This document shows, piece after piece, positions 23,385 to 34,296 of a stretch of 64,000 nt of DNA. The stretch's first letter is position 1. The number at the start of each line of letters is the position of its first letter. Location: NCBI GenBank assembly GCA_963576785.1, contig OY756144.1, positions 2,604,001 through 2,668,000 of the forward strand, given 5' to 3'. This DNA is from Chlorophyllum brunneum (taxonomy: Eukaryota > Basidiomycota > Agaricomycetes > Agaricales > Agaricaceae). The notes beneath the pieces are model-generated. The model worked only from the letters and a program-made list of their open reading frames with translations. It had not been told where the DNA came from and did not search any database. The position numbers were made by a program, and so were the translations under genes.

Positions 23385-26300
23385 TTATCCAATTCCCTGA
23401 TGAATGGATGGGAAAGTGAACGCCTGAGGGTTTGCTTTCAAGAACTTGACAAGGGCATCCGGCATGGCAGGGTACCCCCGAGAGGTGTCAAACCAACTGC
23501 AGTTGGTAAGAACATGCACACGAGACTCGAAGGGAGCCCCACATGGACACCAAAATGGTTCATCCTGGAAGAACCGAGACCTATAGGCCCCAATAGGCGC
23601 ATGGTTGAGTATAACCCTACACATGCGGGCAGACAGCGAATTGGACTCTGCTGTGGCAGAAGGCAGCCATGAACCTCCATGGAGGTAAGTGGGCTGGAGG
23701 AGCTTACCGTTGCACCCTTCGAGAGCCATGAACTGGCTACCCGAGTAAGTAGGATCCTGGAATCGAGTGATCCAGGCATCCTGGCAGGATTTGACAACCC
23801 TCTGACAAAGGGAGTCAAGGGAGGTTTGTGGACAGGAACCTGCAGCAACCTGAAGTTCGGTGCAGTACTGGTGTACGGTACCATGAATGGCCCACTTCTC
23901 CGAAGAGTAGGTGTGCCAGATGTGAATGGAGCATTCGGGGTAACCCTCGAACCACTCCATAAGGGCGCTACACATGGCAAGCAAATGAGCCTGACCCGAG
24001 TGAACAGAGGGGTCCACTGCTCTCTTGGCAGAACCAAGGGAGTCGGTGAACAAGACAATGGAATTGCAGTCAGGAAGGCCAGTGGCCTTTCCAATCACAA
24101 TCCGGATAGCGTACAGCTCCGCATCCGGAGCCATCACCCGACCCGCTGCATGCCTCGTCTGGAAGACACGCAGGCCTGACCGGTAGATATGGGTAGCAGA
24201 AACTGCCTGGAATTCCCCCCGCAGCAGTAGACTGGCATCCGTGGCCACAGTGAGAACCTGAGGATCGGTATTGGCACGTTCCAAGGTGCCATTCAGATGC
24301 CTTATATGTACAGCCCTCTCGTCACGAGAACGAGGAGAGTCGTGGAAGAAGACCTGGGCCGCAAAGCGGTCCAGGAGACGGTGACCAGGCTGAGCCACTG
24401 TAGTGCAGGGGTCAAACTGCTCAGTAAGAGATGGGAGTACGGAGACAGCTTCCATAAGGGAGCCTTTGACCTGTCTGGCAAGACAGTCAGACAGAAGGGA
24501 GATGGAGAGGGGGTGCAGGGGGGCACCCTTGGTGTTCGGACGATCAAGGAGGGATCGAAGAGGATGAGTATCGGAGAGGGTAGAGAGGTGGTAGTTCGCT
24601 CTTGAGGCCAACTTCTTCAGATGGAGGTGGACGGGGATGAGACCAGCGAGGGCTTCGGCGCTGCCAGAGGGAGAGGTGATCCACAACGCAGCCTTGTGTT
24701 GCATAGTGTTCAGGGATTTGAGGAGGCCCTTACACCGAGCCTTATCAAAATACCACAGATGGAAGCCATACATCGCAATAGGCATGACGCATGACCTGAA
24801 GAGGAGCCGTTTCTGCTTGGGGGTCAGACCATGGGAGGAGTTACCCAGCATCCCCATTGCTTTCATGGTGGAGAGGGCCTTGGTAGAATAATGTCGAACA
24901 TGCTCCTGAAAGTTCAGGGCATGATCGAAGTAGAAGCCCAGGTACCTCCAATAGGTCTTAGGGTGGAGGGGGGTGTCCCCTGTGAATGGACCAAAGCCCA
25001 AGTCAAGGGGGGGATTGACGTCTCCAGGCCTTCTGGAGAAGTGGAAGAGCTTGGACTTGTCATGCTCCATGACAAGTGCAAACGCTACGAAAAGATTAAA
25101 GAGAACAATGTACGCCCCCTTGAGGGTATCCAAGTTCTCGTCCCAGGTCTTAGCCTGGGCAACGATGGTACCGTCATCAATGTATGACAGCAGAGTACTC
25201 CCAGGGGAAGTGATCCGCAAGTCGAAAACCTTTATAAGAGGCGCGATATAGAGGCCAGAGAGGACGGGGGACATGGCAGAGCCCTGTCCGATGCCCACAT
25301 CTGCACCCCGGGGATCAGAGGAGAAGCTGTTCCATGTGTAGACAGTGGAACAGCCCACCAGGTATGAAGCAAAAAAGGTTCGCACGTTAAGTGGGAACCC
25401 CTGCTTGGCAAGAATAGCCATGAGCATCTCATGGTTAAGAGAGGGGAAGAACTGAGCGATGTCGAAAGCAACCACGCTCGTCTTGAGACCTTTAGCCCAC
25501 CCAGCGCGAACTAGGTGGGTAAGGAACAACCCGGTGTCCTCAGTGGAACGTTGGCAAATGCCTCCGAGTTGATGGGGATGAAAGATGTCATATTTAATGG
25601 CATCAAACTGGATGCAGTTGGAAATCATTTTCTCAACCAGTTTACCAAGCATGTTCAGGAGGACAATTGGCCTGAACGCCTTGGAAGTAGAGTAGGAGGG
25701 CTTCCCTGGCTTCGGAATGATAACCAAGAGCGACTCCTTAAAACTGCACGGCCAATGCCCCACCATGAGGCAGGCGTTGGCCAAGTGCAGGAACACCGTC
25801 AAACAATCTTCATCGATGACAATGTACTTAAGGTGGGACCACGTAACATGGTCCGAACCCGGAGAGGACATATTGGAACAGGAGGACAGGGCCTCCTTGA
25901 GTTCCAGCGCCGAGAAAGAGGCCCACTCCCAGACTGGAAGGTCCGGGAGGGGGTCAAGGACAGACATATCACACCGCCGATCAGCAGCGGAGTTGTACGT
26001 TGAGTGGAGGGCATCCCAGAGGGAGTCCATGCCATGACAAGGCCATCCATTATACTGGATAGCCTCGCAGGGAGGTAACTTGCAAGCCTTAACCCATTCC
26101 ATAAGGTCCCATGGCTGCTTGTTAGTGGAAGCGATTTCCTCAATTTTAGAATCAAAGAACTGTCGTTTGGCGGCTGTATGAGCTCGCCTAAAGTCCCCCC
26201 AGTCACCACAACTATGAGAGCCCTGGTACCTGGAGAAGGAGGTAGAGCACGCCTTGTCCCACCAGGGATGAGTGCGGCGAGTAATCCGGATCTCCTTCGA

Positions 26301-27320
26301 GTGGTGGGTCCACGCGTTGGAGAAGGCTTCAGCCATGGCCAGAGCCAAGGCATCCACTTGATCCAGGGATTCCGGAGAGGGATGATCAGACAGACCAGTC
26401 ACCTCATCAATGACGTGTTCCAGAAAGGCCTCCTCTTCGTCGGAGCCCTTCAGTAGGACAGATTTGACAACCCCGACATCAACGGGGGTGATGGGAAGGG
26501 TGACGGTCATTGGAACATGATCCGAAGTACCCTGCAGAGATATATCCCGATAAGGAAAAGTCCTTGATGCATCGGGAGATGAGACAAACACCAGATTGAT
26601 CACTGATGGGCGGAGATCTGGGTTGTGGGAAATAAACGTTGGACCTGGGTTGGTTAGCATAACCAAATCGAGGCTGAGATCGCAACTCATTTCCATGAGT
26701 CTATGAGCTGTTGTTCGATGATGCAGAACCTCAGGGTCCCACTCTGAAGAATGACAGTTAAAGTCCCCACTCATAAAGTCGAATGGGGGAAGAGCATCAA
26801 CCTTCCCATGAAGGAAGTTGATGGTGGTATGCTGATCATCTGAGTAGACGTTCAGGAAATTAAGGGCCTTCACATCAGTGAAGAGCGTCAGCGCCAAGAT
26901 ATCAGGGTGATCCACAAGGTCCCTCCTCATTGATGGCCTTAGACGTTGCAGCCAAGTGTGTACATACGCCATCACTCGGGGCAGGGACCCCTGGGTAGGG
27001 GGACGCACCACCATGAGCCAGTCAGGGTGCTTAGGTGCGCCAGTAATGTCATCCCCTTCCACGTCAGTGGTCGAGGGAGCGGTGCGGATGAACCTCCACG
27101 GAGGTTCTTGGAAAAAGAGAATGTCAAAATCATCTTTCAACTTCTCGAGCAGAGTGTCAACGTATACATAAGATTTAGCGATGTTAAATGAAAATACCCT
27201 AATGCCCTCCAGATGGTCCAGGTTGTTCCTAGACATAAGGGGGGTTATGAGGGGGGATGGGAGAGCGACGACATCTGTCACACACCTCTCGATAATGGGC
27301 TGTCAGCCAGGCCTGGTCAT
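23385..27320 (-). CDS. LINE A ORF2 polyprotein: endonuclease, RT, RNase H, zinc module
   Basis: A single open frame of 1298 codons lies at 27,281-23,385. Counting from its first codon: APE-type endonuclease (Glu59 in FFQEPPW, GDFN 172-175, SDH 253-255), RT (Asp607 in FDIAQFFPSLNH, GQGSAMSP around 665, YIDD 700-703, WRYLGFYFD around 778), RNase H (Asp1015, Glu1055, Asp1080) and a C-X-C-X8-H-X4-C zinc module (1245-1261). The natural ATG is probably at 27,320, overlapping the ORF1 stop as ATGA, but its sixth codon is TGA (27,303-27,305). A 15-nt in-frame deletion removes the GAFRT-type residues seen in sister copies near residue 869. It would nick DNA and copy LINE RNA by target-primed reverse transcription. 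Confidence 0.9.
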
Positions 27321-28891
27321 GTTTGTGGTTCCAGAAAGTGCAACTTCCTGGAATCAGCGGGATGCTCCTTCTTGCAGTTATGACAATGAGGAGAATGGGG
27401 GCATGGTTGACCAGAAGGGGTAGCAGGAACCAGAGGCGTAGCCTTCGGTTGCCCCTTACAACACAGTGCAAAGGTGCGGTGGTTAGCACGAGAGTGCGCC
27501 CCACCACAGTCGGGACATGCAGGGCCGTCGGCCTTGCACCAGGAGGAGGCGTGGCCCCACTTGTAGTAGTGGGTGCACAACGACTCATTGCGGCGAGGGT
27601 TAGCAGAGAGTATCACACACTGCTTGTTCCCAAACATGATCTTCTTATTTAGAAGACCGAGGGCTCGGGTACCCCTCATGGAGTCCCAGATGTCGAAGAA
27701 CGCCGTACATGAGTCAGATGTCTTGGAGTTGCGCACCAGCCTAGGGGGACCCTTAAGGCTGATAAGAGGAGCATGCACCGATGAGGTAAGAACCTCCTCG
27801 ACGTCTGCTGGGGTACACTGAACTCTGGCGGCAGAGTTCTTGAGATATGGGACGTCGACCACACGGAGGTACGACACCGAAGATGGGAGTCCAATCCAGA
27901 AGGGGGCTCCTGGAGGGGACAGACATTCAACCAACGCCCTAAGGATCTCAATATCCTTGGTTGTGGCGAGTTTGTTGGTGGCCATGGAATAGCCATCGTA
28001 TGCGAGCATGGCACCTTCCACGATCAGAGAGCTTCTCCCAGCCTTCAACGCCTTACAGGCCTGCTGGGTAAGAGTATGGAGACCAGCCGAGGCATTCAAC
28101 TTGTCTTCATAGGAAACTAGGACCTGCTTTCGCGATGGCCCAGGAATTGTGAATGCTGGCTTTTTAGGGCAAGCATTTGACGAGGGGGATTGCTTTGCAG
28201 CCTCAGCTTGCGAATGAAGACTGAGGAGCTGCTCTGCAGAGAGGTGGGGGAAGGCCGCTTTCAATGCAGAGAGTGGTTCTATCCCAGGCTTGGATGAGGC
28301 TGGTTGTTTCACTGTAGCCAAATAAGCCTTCTGTCCTGGCTTGGGCTTCGAAGCGATTGTGGATGGAGGAGGTCCAGAGGGCCTCTCATAGGGGACCTGA
28401 GGCTTTGTAGGGGCCTTAACAGGTCGGACGGGTGCCTTCCCCTTAGGGTCCGTGCGCGGGCATTTGACTGGAGTCTTCTCTGGATCCATAAGATCGTCCT
28501 CCTCCTGCACAGGGGCTCTGTGCTGGGGGAGGCTGAGGATAGAAGGTCCTGGTACCCTGGGAGGGGTAGCCGGGGGCCTATAAGTCACCACTGGGAGAGC
28601 AGGAAATGCCGAAGCGATTGAGTCCCTCAGGGAGAGAGAGTCACTCGCCCCTGTGTAGGTTTCATGCCACATGGGGGAGGATGTGACCGTCTGGACTATC
28701 TCAGATAGTTGAGAGGCGATGGGATGGAAGGACGGAGCATCCTCCTGAGGAATGAGATGTGCCGTCTTCATGAAGTCGGCAACAATCTCGAGTGACCGTT
28801 GGATCGCATCAGCATCCTCTCTGGCACTAATATTAATGCCCAGGATAGAGAGGGGGGTAGCGGTAGGCTCCTCCTGGTTGTCCTGTTCCAT
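27317..28891 (-). CDS. LINE A ORF1, gag-like RNA-binding protein
   Basis: There are 524 codons from the ATG at 28,891. The N-terminal half is Pro-rich with VRPVKAPTKPQ, followed by a helix (HLSAEQLLSLHSQAEA), the family motif GPSRKQVLVSYE, a conserved core (PFWIGLPSSVSYL, FFDIWDSMRG) and zinc motifs at the C terminus. The first knuckle reads C-T-H-Y-Y-K-W-G-H-A-S-S-W-C, so the second Cys is replaced by Tyr; the second, CPDCGGAHSRANH, is intact. It ends in TGA overlapping the ORF2 start. It is expected to bind LINE RNA. Confidence 0.85.
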   Translation of the reverse strand: MEQDNQEEPTATPLSILGINISAREDADAIQRSLEIVADFMKTAHLIPQEDAPSFHPIASQLSEIVQTVTSSPMWHETYTGASDSLSLRDSIASAFPALPVVTYRPPATPPRVPGPSILSLPQHRAPVQEEDDLMDPEKTPVKCPRTDPKGKAPVRPVKAPTKPQVPYERPSGPPPSTIASKPKPGQKAYLATVKQPASSKPGIEPLSALKAAFPHLSAEQLLSLHSQAEAAKQSPSSNACPKKPAFTIPGPSRKQVLVSYEDKLNASAGLHTLTQQACKALKAGRSSLIVEGAMLAYDGYSMATNKLATTKDIEILRALVECLSPPGAPFWIGLPSSVSYLRVVDVPYLKNSAARVQCTPADVEEVLTSSVHAPLISLKGPPRLVRNSKTSDSCTAFFDIWDSMRGTRALGLLNKKIMFGNKQCVILSANPRRNESLCTHYYKWGHASSWCKADGPACPDCGGAHSRANHRTFALCCKGQPKATPLVPATPSGQPCPHSPHCHNCKKEHPADSRKLHFLEPQT

Positions 28892-28993
28892 GTCCTCCGG
28901 AGAGGCGGGAGGAGGGGAAGATGGGGGGAGGGACGAAGCCCTGGCTTCTGCACCAGGAGCTGGGATAGGTCGAGAGGGGGTTGGGGACCCATG

Positions 28994-29209
28994 TCACGAC
29001 GGAGTGCGTCCCCTCTGCTGAAGGGGAACTGTGGGGGCGTAGGTATCCCTGGCACTGCTACCGTAGGGGGGGATACCCAGAGAGTAAGGGCCTGGGGTGG
29101 ACCTGGAGGGGGGACCAGCTGCTGCCTCGAAGGCAGTGGCCATGTTGTCGTTGTCTGAGGAGGCCTCACAATGGGCGCTCGTCCTCCTCCTCAAACTGCG
29201 AGTAGGCAT
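28994..29209 (-). CDS. Short upstream ORF or split N terminus of LINE A ORF1
   Basis: A 71-codon frame (starting MPTRSLRRRTSAHCEASSDN) is in the same phase as ORF1 and ends with TGA 102 nt before its ATG. The sister copy has the same TGA at 45,319-45,321, so it predates both insertions. Either it is a uORF or the source ORF1 was longer and acquired a stop. Confidence 0.5.
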   Translation of the reverse strand: MPTRSLRRRTSAHCEASSDNDNMATAFEAAAGPPSRSTPGPYSLGIPPYGSSARDTYAPTVPLQQRGRTPS

Positions 29210-29244
29210 GGGGGCTAGGGGCCCGTACGGAAATCTGCGCTAAG

Positions 29245-29340
29245 AGCGCTCACTGTCTTGGATGTGTAGGACATTAAGAGTGTTGACGAAGGGGTGATCA
29301 CGTGATTGACAGGTGGGAGTTCCGGGAAAAGAAGCGATGC
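29245..29340. other. Unassigned 96-bp spacer
   Basis: It lies between the 5' end of the full-length LINE A (minus) and a 5'-truncated LINE A (plus). I see no match to other repeats in the window and no feature in it. It may be a remnant of older sequence. Confidence 0.5.
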
Positions 29341-30477
29341 TGCCCACACCCTCTCTCCATCTCCCTCCTGTCTGACCACCTCGTTAGGCAGGTCAAAGGT
29401 TCCCTTATGGAAGCTGTCTCTGTGCTCCCATCCCTCACTGAACAGTTTGACCCCTGCGCTGCAGTGACTCAACCTGGTCACCGTCTCCTGGACTGCTTTG
29501 CGGCACAGGTCTCCTTCCATGACTCTCCTCATTCTCGTGACGAGAGGGCTGTGCATATAAGGCATCTGAATAGCACCTTGGAACATGCTAATGCCAATCC
29601 TCGGGTTCTCACTGTGGCCACGGATGCTAGTCTACTGCTGCAGGGGGAGTTCCAGGCAGTCTCCGCTGCCCATATCTACCGGTCAGGCCTGCGTGTCTTC
29701 CAGACGAGGCATGCGGTGGGTTGGGTGATGGCTCCTGATGCAGAGCTGTACACTATCCGGATCGCGATTGGAAAGGCCACCAGCCTTCCTGACTGCGACT
29801 CCATTGTCTTGTTCACTGACTCCCTTGGCTCTGCCAGGAGAGCGGTGGACCCCTCTGTTCACTCTGGCCAGCTTCACTCGCTTGCCGTGTGTAATACTCT
29901 TATGGAGTGGTTCAAGGGCCACCCCAAATGCTCCATTCACATCTGGCACACCTACTCTTTGGAGAAGTGGGCCATTCATGGTACCGTACACCAGTACTGC
30001 ACCGAACTTTAGGTTGCTGCGGGTTCCCATCCACAAACCTCCCTTGACTCCCTTCGTCAGAGGGTTGTCAAATCCTGCCAGGATGCCTGGATCACTCGAT
30101 TCCAGGATCCTACTTACTCGGGTAGCCAGTTCATGGCTCTCGAAGGGCACAACGGTAAGCTCTTCCAGCCCACTTACCTCCATGGAGGTTTATGGCTGCC
30201 TTCTGCCACAGCAGAGTCCAATTTGCTGTCTGCCCGCATGTGTAGGATTATACTCAACCATGCACCTATCGGGGCGTATAGGTCTTGGTTCTTCCAGGAT
30301 GAACCATTCTGGTGTCCATGCAGGGCTCCTTTCGAGTCTTGTGTGCATATTCTTACCAACTGTAGTCGGTTTGACACCTCTCGGGGGTACCCTGCCACGC
30401 CGGGTGCCCTTGTCAAGTTCTTGAAGGCAAACCCTCAGGCGTTCGCTTTCCCATCCATTCCCCAGGGAATTGGATAA
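29341..30477 (+). pseudogene. LINE A RNase H and zinc module fragment
   Basis: The RNase H residues VATDASLLL, DAELYTI and FTDSLGSA are present. A TAG at about 30,010-30,012, at the Gln after CTEL (CAG to TAG), interrupts the frame, which otherwise continues to the natural end QGIG at 30,477. The zinc module reads CPCRAPFESCVHILTNC, with Gly replaced by Arg between the ligands. Confidence 0.85.
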
Positions 30478-31036
30478 CTGGCTTAGGGTAGGTGGGTTAT
30501 TGTCTGGCACCAGAGAACTCTGGTAGAAGTCCGGTGAAGACTCTCGGAGTTTTATGAATGGAGTTGTCCCCTTCGGTGACTAGGTGTGGTGAAGATGCTG
30601 ATAGCCACACAAATGGTGTGGCCGATTACTCTGGCAAGGGTGACCGTGGCCGGGGGGATGACTTTCAGTAAGAAGAACTTTGGGGGCTAGTAGCTAGACT
30701 GGTAACTGGGGGTTTCCATTGCCAGGCATTTGTGGTAAACTAACACTTACTGACTGGGCCTGGTCTTCGGACTGGGTCACTGGTTGGGGGACCTCCCTGC
30801 CCACTTGCCTCCTCTGGCGTCCACTCCCCTCACCCTCCGGGCTCAGGAGTAGGACGCAATTCCTCCTACCATTGGTTTTGGGCAATGGTACTTTTGCTTG
30901 GTAGGGCGTAGTTACCACTTCTCCGTAGATACCCGCTAGAGTACTCGTGTCTATTCCGGCTGCAGGCTGTGTTTGAGCACCGTGTAATAAATTGGCCTTA
31001 GGCCATGATTCAAAAAAAAAAAAAAAAAAAAAAAAA
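29341..31036 (+). mobile_element. LINE A, 5'-truncated, plus strand
   Basis: It starts in the region between RT and RNase H, carries RNase H, the zinc module, the 3' UTR and a 25-base poly(A) (31,012-31,036). It lies head to head with the full-length LINE A, separated by about 96 bp. Confidence 0.88.
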
Positions 31037-31919
31037 GACACTCCCTGGCTGTGTGACGTCTTCTGTTGGAGTGGTTCAGGGATCGTCCTGACCGTTCCCT
31101 TACTTTCTGGTCCATTCCGTCTTCGGCGGAATGGTCCATTCATCAGGATGTGCATTCATATGCCACCAACCTACAAGTCGATTTGCTGCGTAAGCTCAAC
31201 ATGGCAACTATTCAGAAGGCCTGGAAGGTCACTTTCCAGGACTCCTCTTATCGTGGTTCGAACTTCCTTGCTCTCAAGGACAGTAAGAACAAAGTTCTAC
31301 AGCCAATGTACCTCCATGGAGGTTCTTGGCTTCCTTCCTTTCCCTCTCAGTCCATTGCGACAAAAGCGAACGCGAACTGTGCCATTCTTGGGCATGCTCC
31401 AACCGGCAAGTACTGCTCCTGGTTCCATCCTCTAGAGCCTATTGGCTGCGAGTGTGGGGCTCCTTTGGAGACCTGTACTCATATCTTGTGCTCTTGTCCA
31501 TTGTACAAGAGACATCATGGCCTGCCGGTCTCCATTAACCAGCTGGTATCTTTTCTTGGACGCAACTCTGCTGCATTTGCGTTCAAGTCCAACAGACTGC
31601 TTGCAGGAGTTGGATAATGTGACGCAGCCCCTGCCAGCTCCCCACGTCTTTGGCGTGTGTAGGAGTTAATTGTGAATTGATGCATACTCTCCCTAGGGAG
31701 GGGAGGCTAGGGGTCGCTTTGCATATCTGGTCTATGATTCATGCATCCATGCATGTTTCTGTGACCATTCACCCAGACTACCTGTCGGCAGTCTAGTTTG
31801 GCCAGGGGAGAGCCCATCTTCGAGTACCCTACATTGTATGTACATGTCATAGTAGATACAGGTGGACTGTGATCGCACACCACCTTAAACATGATGATTT
31901 AAAAAAAAAAAAAAAAAAA
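31037..31919 (+). mobile_element. LINE B, 5'-truncated, plus strand
   Basis: It directly follows the LINE A poly(A). The coding part begins within RNase H (GACACTCCCTGGCTGTG), stays open to the stop at 31,617 with the zinc module CECGAPLETCTHILCSC, and is followed by the LINE B 3' UTR and a 19-base poly(A) (31,901-31,919). Confidence 0.87.
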
Positions 31920-32066
31920 CTTGTCATGGAGTATGACAAGTCCGAGCTCTTCCACTTCTCCAGAAAGCCTGGAGATGTCAATTGCCCCCTTGACTTGGAC
32001 TTTGGTCCGTTCACAGGGGACACTCCTCTCTGCCCTAAGACCTACTGGAGGTACCTGGGCTTTTAC
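31920..32066 (+). pseudogene. LINE A RT palm/thumb fragment
   Basis: About 147 bp match LINE A ORF2 (MEYDKSELFHFSRKPGDV, then WRYLGFYF). It is enclosed by a LINE B poly(A) on the left and a LINE B poly(T) on the right. Confidence 0.82.
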
Positions 32067-32631
32067 TTTTTTTTTATTTTTTTTTTAAATTGTCATGTTT
32101 AAGGTGGTGTGTGATCACAGTCCACCTGTATCTACTATGACATGTACATACAATGTAGGGTACTCGAAGATGGGCTCTCCCCTGGCCAAACTAGACTGCC
32201 GACAGGTAGTCTGGGTGAATGGTCACAGAAACATGCATGGATGCATGAATCATAGACCAGATATGCAAAGCGACCCCTAGCCTCCCCTCCCTAGGGAGAG
32301 TATGCATCAATTCACAATTAACTCCTACACACATCAGAGATGTGGGGAGCTAGCAGGGGTCACTCTGCATTATCCAACTCCTGCAAGCAGTGTGTTGGAC
32401 TTAAACACAAATGCTAGAGGATTGCACTTAAGGAAAGATACCAGCTGGTCAATAGAGACCAGCAGGCCACGACGTCTCTTGTACAAGGGACAAGAGCACA
32501 AGATATGAGTACAGATCTCCAAAGGAGCCCCACACTTGCAGCCAACAGGCTCTAGAGGATGGAACCAGGAGCAGTACTTGCTGGTTGGTACATGCCTGAG
32601 GATAGCACAATTCGCTCTCATTGCAATGGAC

Positions 32632-33114
32632 TTTTTTTTTTTTTTTTTTTTTAAACCATCATGTTTAAGGTGGTGCGCGATCACAGTCCACCTGTATCTA
32701 CTATGACATGTAGGCTACAAAAAGGGTAGTATACGAAGATGGGCTCTCCCCTGGCCAAACTAGACTGCCGACAGGCGGTCTGGGTGAACGGTTGCAGAGA
32801 CACGCACGAACGTGTGAATCCTAGACCAGATATGCAAGCGACCCCTAGCCTCCCCTCCCTAGGGAGAGTATGCATCAATTCGCAATTAACTTCTACACAC
32901 ATCAAAGACATGGGAAGCTAGCAGGGGTTGCGCTATGTTATCCAACTCCCACATGTGGTATGTTGGCCTTAAATGCAAATGCAGAAGGATTACATTTAAG
33001 AAAACTAACCAGCTGGTCAAGAGAGACCGGCAGGCCATGACGTCTCTTGTACAAAGGACAAGAGCACAAGATATGAGTGCAGGACTCCAAAGGAGCCCCA
33101 CACTCGCAGCCAAA
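32632..33114 (-). mobile_element. Short 5'-truncated LINE B insertion with target-site duplication
   Basis: The 483-bp insertion consists of a T-tract (32,632-32,652), the LINE B 3' UTR and the last codons of ORF2. It is bracketed by the perfect 13-bp direct repeat CATTGCAATGGAC (32,619-32,631 and 33,115-33,127), and the host LINE B sequence resumes directly after it. Confidence 0.93.
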
Positions 33115-34296
33115 CATTGCAATGGACTAAGAGGGAAAAGAAGGAAGCCAAGAACCCCCATGGAGGTACATTGGCTGTAGAACCTTGTTCTTACTGTCCT
33201 TGAGAGCAAGGAAGTTAGAACTGTGATAAGAGGAGTCCTGGAAGGTAACCCTCCAGGCCTTCTGAATGGTTGCCACATTTATTTTACATAGCGAGTCAAT
33301 AGATGTCACTGGACGGCATCCAGCAGTAACTTGTAAGTTGGTGGCAAATACATGCACCTCCTGATGAACGGACCATTTTGCCAAAAACGGAACGGACCAG
33401 AAAGTGAGGGAACGGTCAGGTCAACCTCTGAACCAATCCAACAGAAGATGACACACAGCCAGGGAGTGTCCCTGGCCAGAATGTACGGATGGGTCAAGAG
33501 CTCGCTTGGCAGAACCAATCAAGTCCGTAAAGACTGCAAGGTGTATGGCCTCAGAGACTGCCGCAGCAGTCCCCAAAGCCATATGAATGGCAAAAAGTTC
33601 AGCATCTGGGGCTGTAACCTTGCCAGCTAGGTGATGTGTTGCACAAAGCAAACGGGTCCCCCTATAAATGTGGGCAGCCGAAACTGCCTGGAAGTCCCCA
33701 CCCAGCAGCAGACTTGTGTCCATAGGCGACATGTCTATCCTCGCGATACCCACAAAGGGTATCGTTGAGCAAATCCACCTGATGACCCACAGGGTCTCCA
33801 CCGAGCGAGGCATCATATGTTTTGTAAGTCACCTGGGCTGCGTAGCAGTCCAGGAGATGAGAACCTGGCGACGCTTCGAGCGCAAATGGCTCGAACATCT
33901 CCATTAAGTCTGGCAAACAAGAGTTTGCCTCTGTGACCAGCCCCTTGACCTTGACCGCCTAAGCGGGGGTCATGAGAGCGATTGATCTGGGGTGTGGAAC
34001 ACATCCCCCTATGTACTGACGCCCCATAACAGAGCGAACAGGATAATTCTCAGAAAGGGTGGCAACCCTGTGGACAGTATGGGCAGCCAGTTTCTTGAGA
34101 TGGAGGTGGATGGGGATGAGGCCAGCCAAGGCCTCAGCTTCTCTGGTAGGGCTGGTGCAGAACGCACCAGTGATCCACAATGCAGCTGTATGCTGCATAG
34201 TGTTAAGTTGTTTCAGAAGGGCCTTGTTATGGGCACCTTCATAAAACCAGAGTCAAAACCCATACATAGCGATAGGAACTATGCATGAGCAATAAA
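33115..34296 (-). pseudogene. LINE B ORF2 tail (RT thumb to RNase H), split by an insertion
   Basis: The segment covers the thumb, the linker (LIPIHLHLKKLAAHT), RNase H (DAELFAIHMALG; FTDLIGSAKRAL) and continues beyond the insertion at 32,087-32,618 with the zinc module CKCGAPLEICTHILCSC. Frame changes occur near 33,800 and 33,420. Confidence 0.8.

Larger units (their letters stand above)
22831..29244 (-). mobile_element. Near full-length LINE A (Tad1-like) retrotransposon
   Basis: The 6.4-kb copy has a 19-base T-tract (22,831-22,849), a 3' UTR of about 530 bp with AATAAA shortly before the tail, ORF2 and ORF1. The 5' terminus is inferred at 29,244 because the independent copy at 44,182-45,568 loses homology at the same point (CTTAGC as the first bases on the minus strand). 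It is the best-preserved autonomous candidate in the window. No target-site duplication is visible. Confidence 0.9.

Noticed and set aside
22811..29265. Target-site duplication around the full-length LINE A (GCTCTCGGTC versus GCGCTCACTGTC)
   Set aside because: Similarity is too weak, and the right flank does not continue the LINE A ORF1 fragment found on the left.
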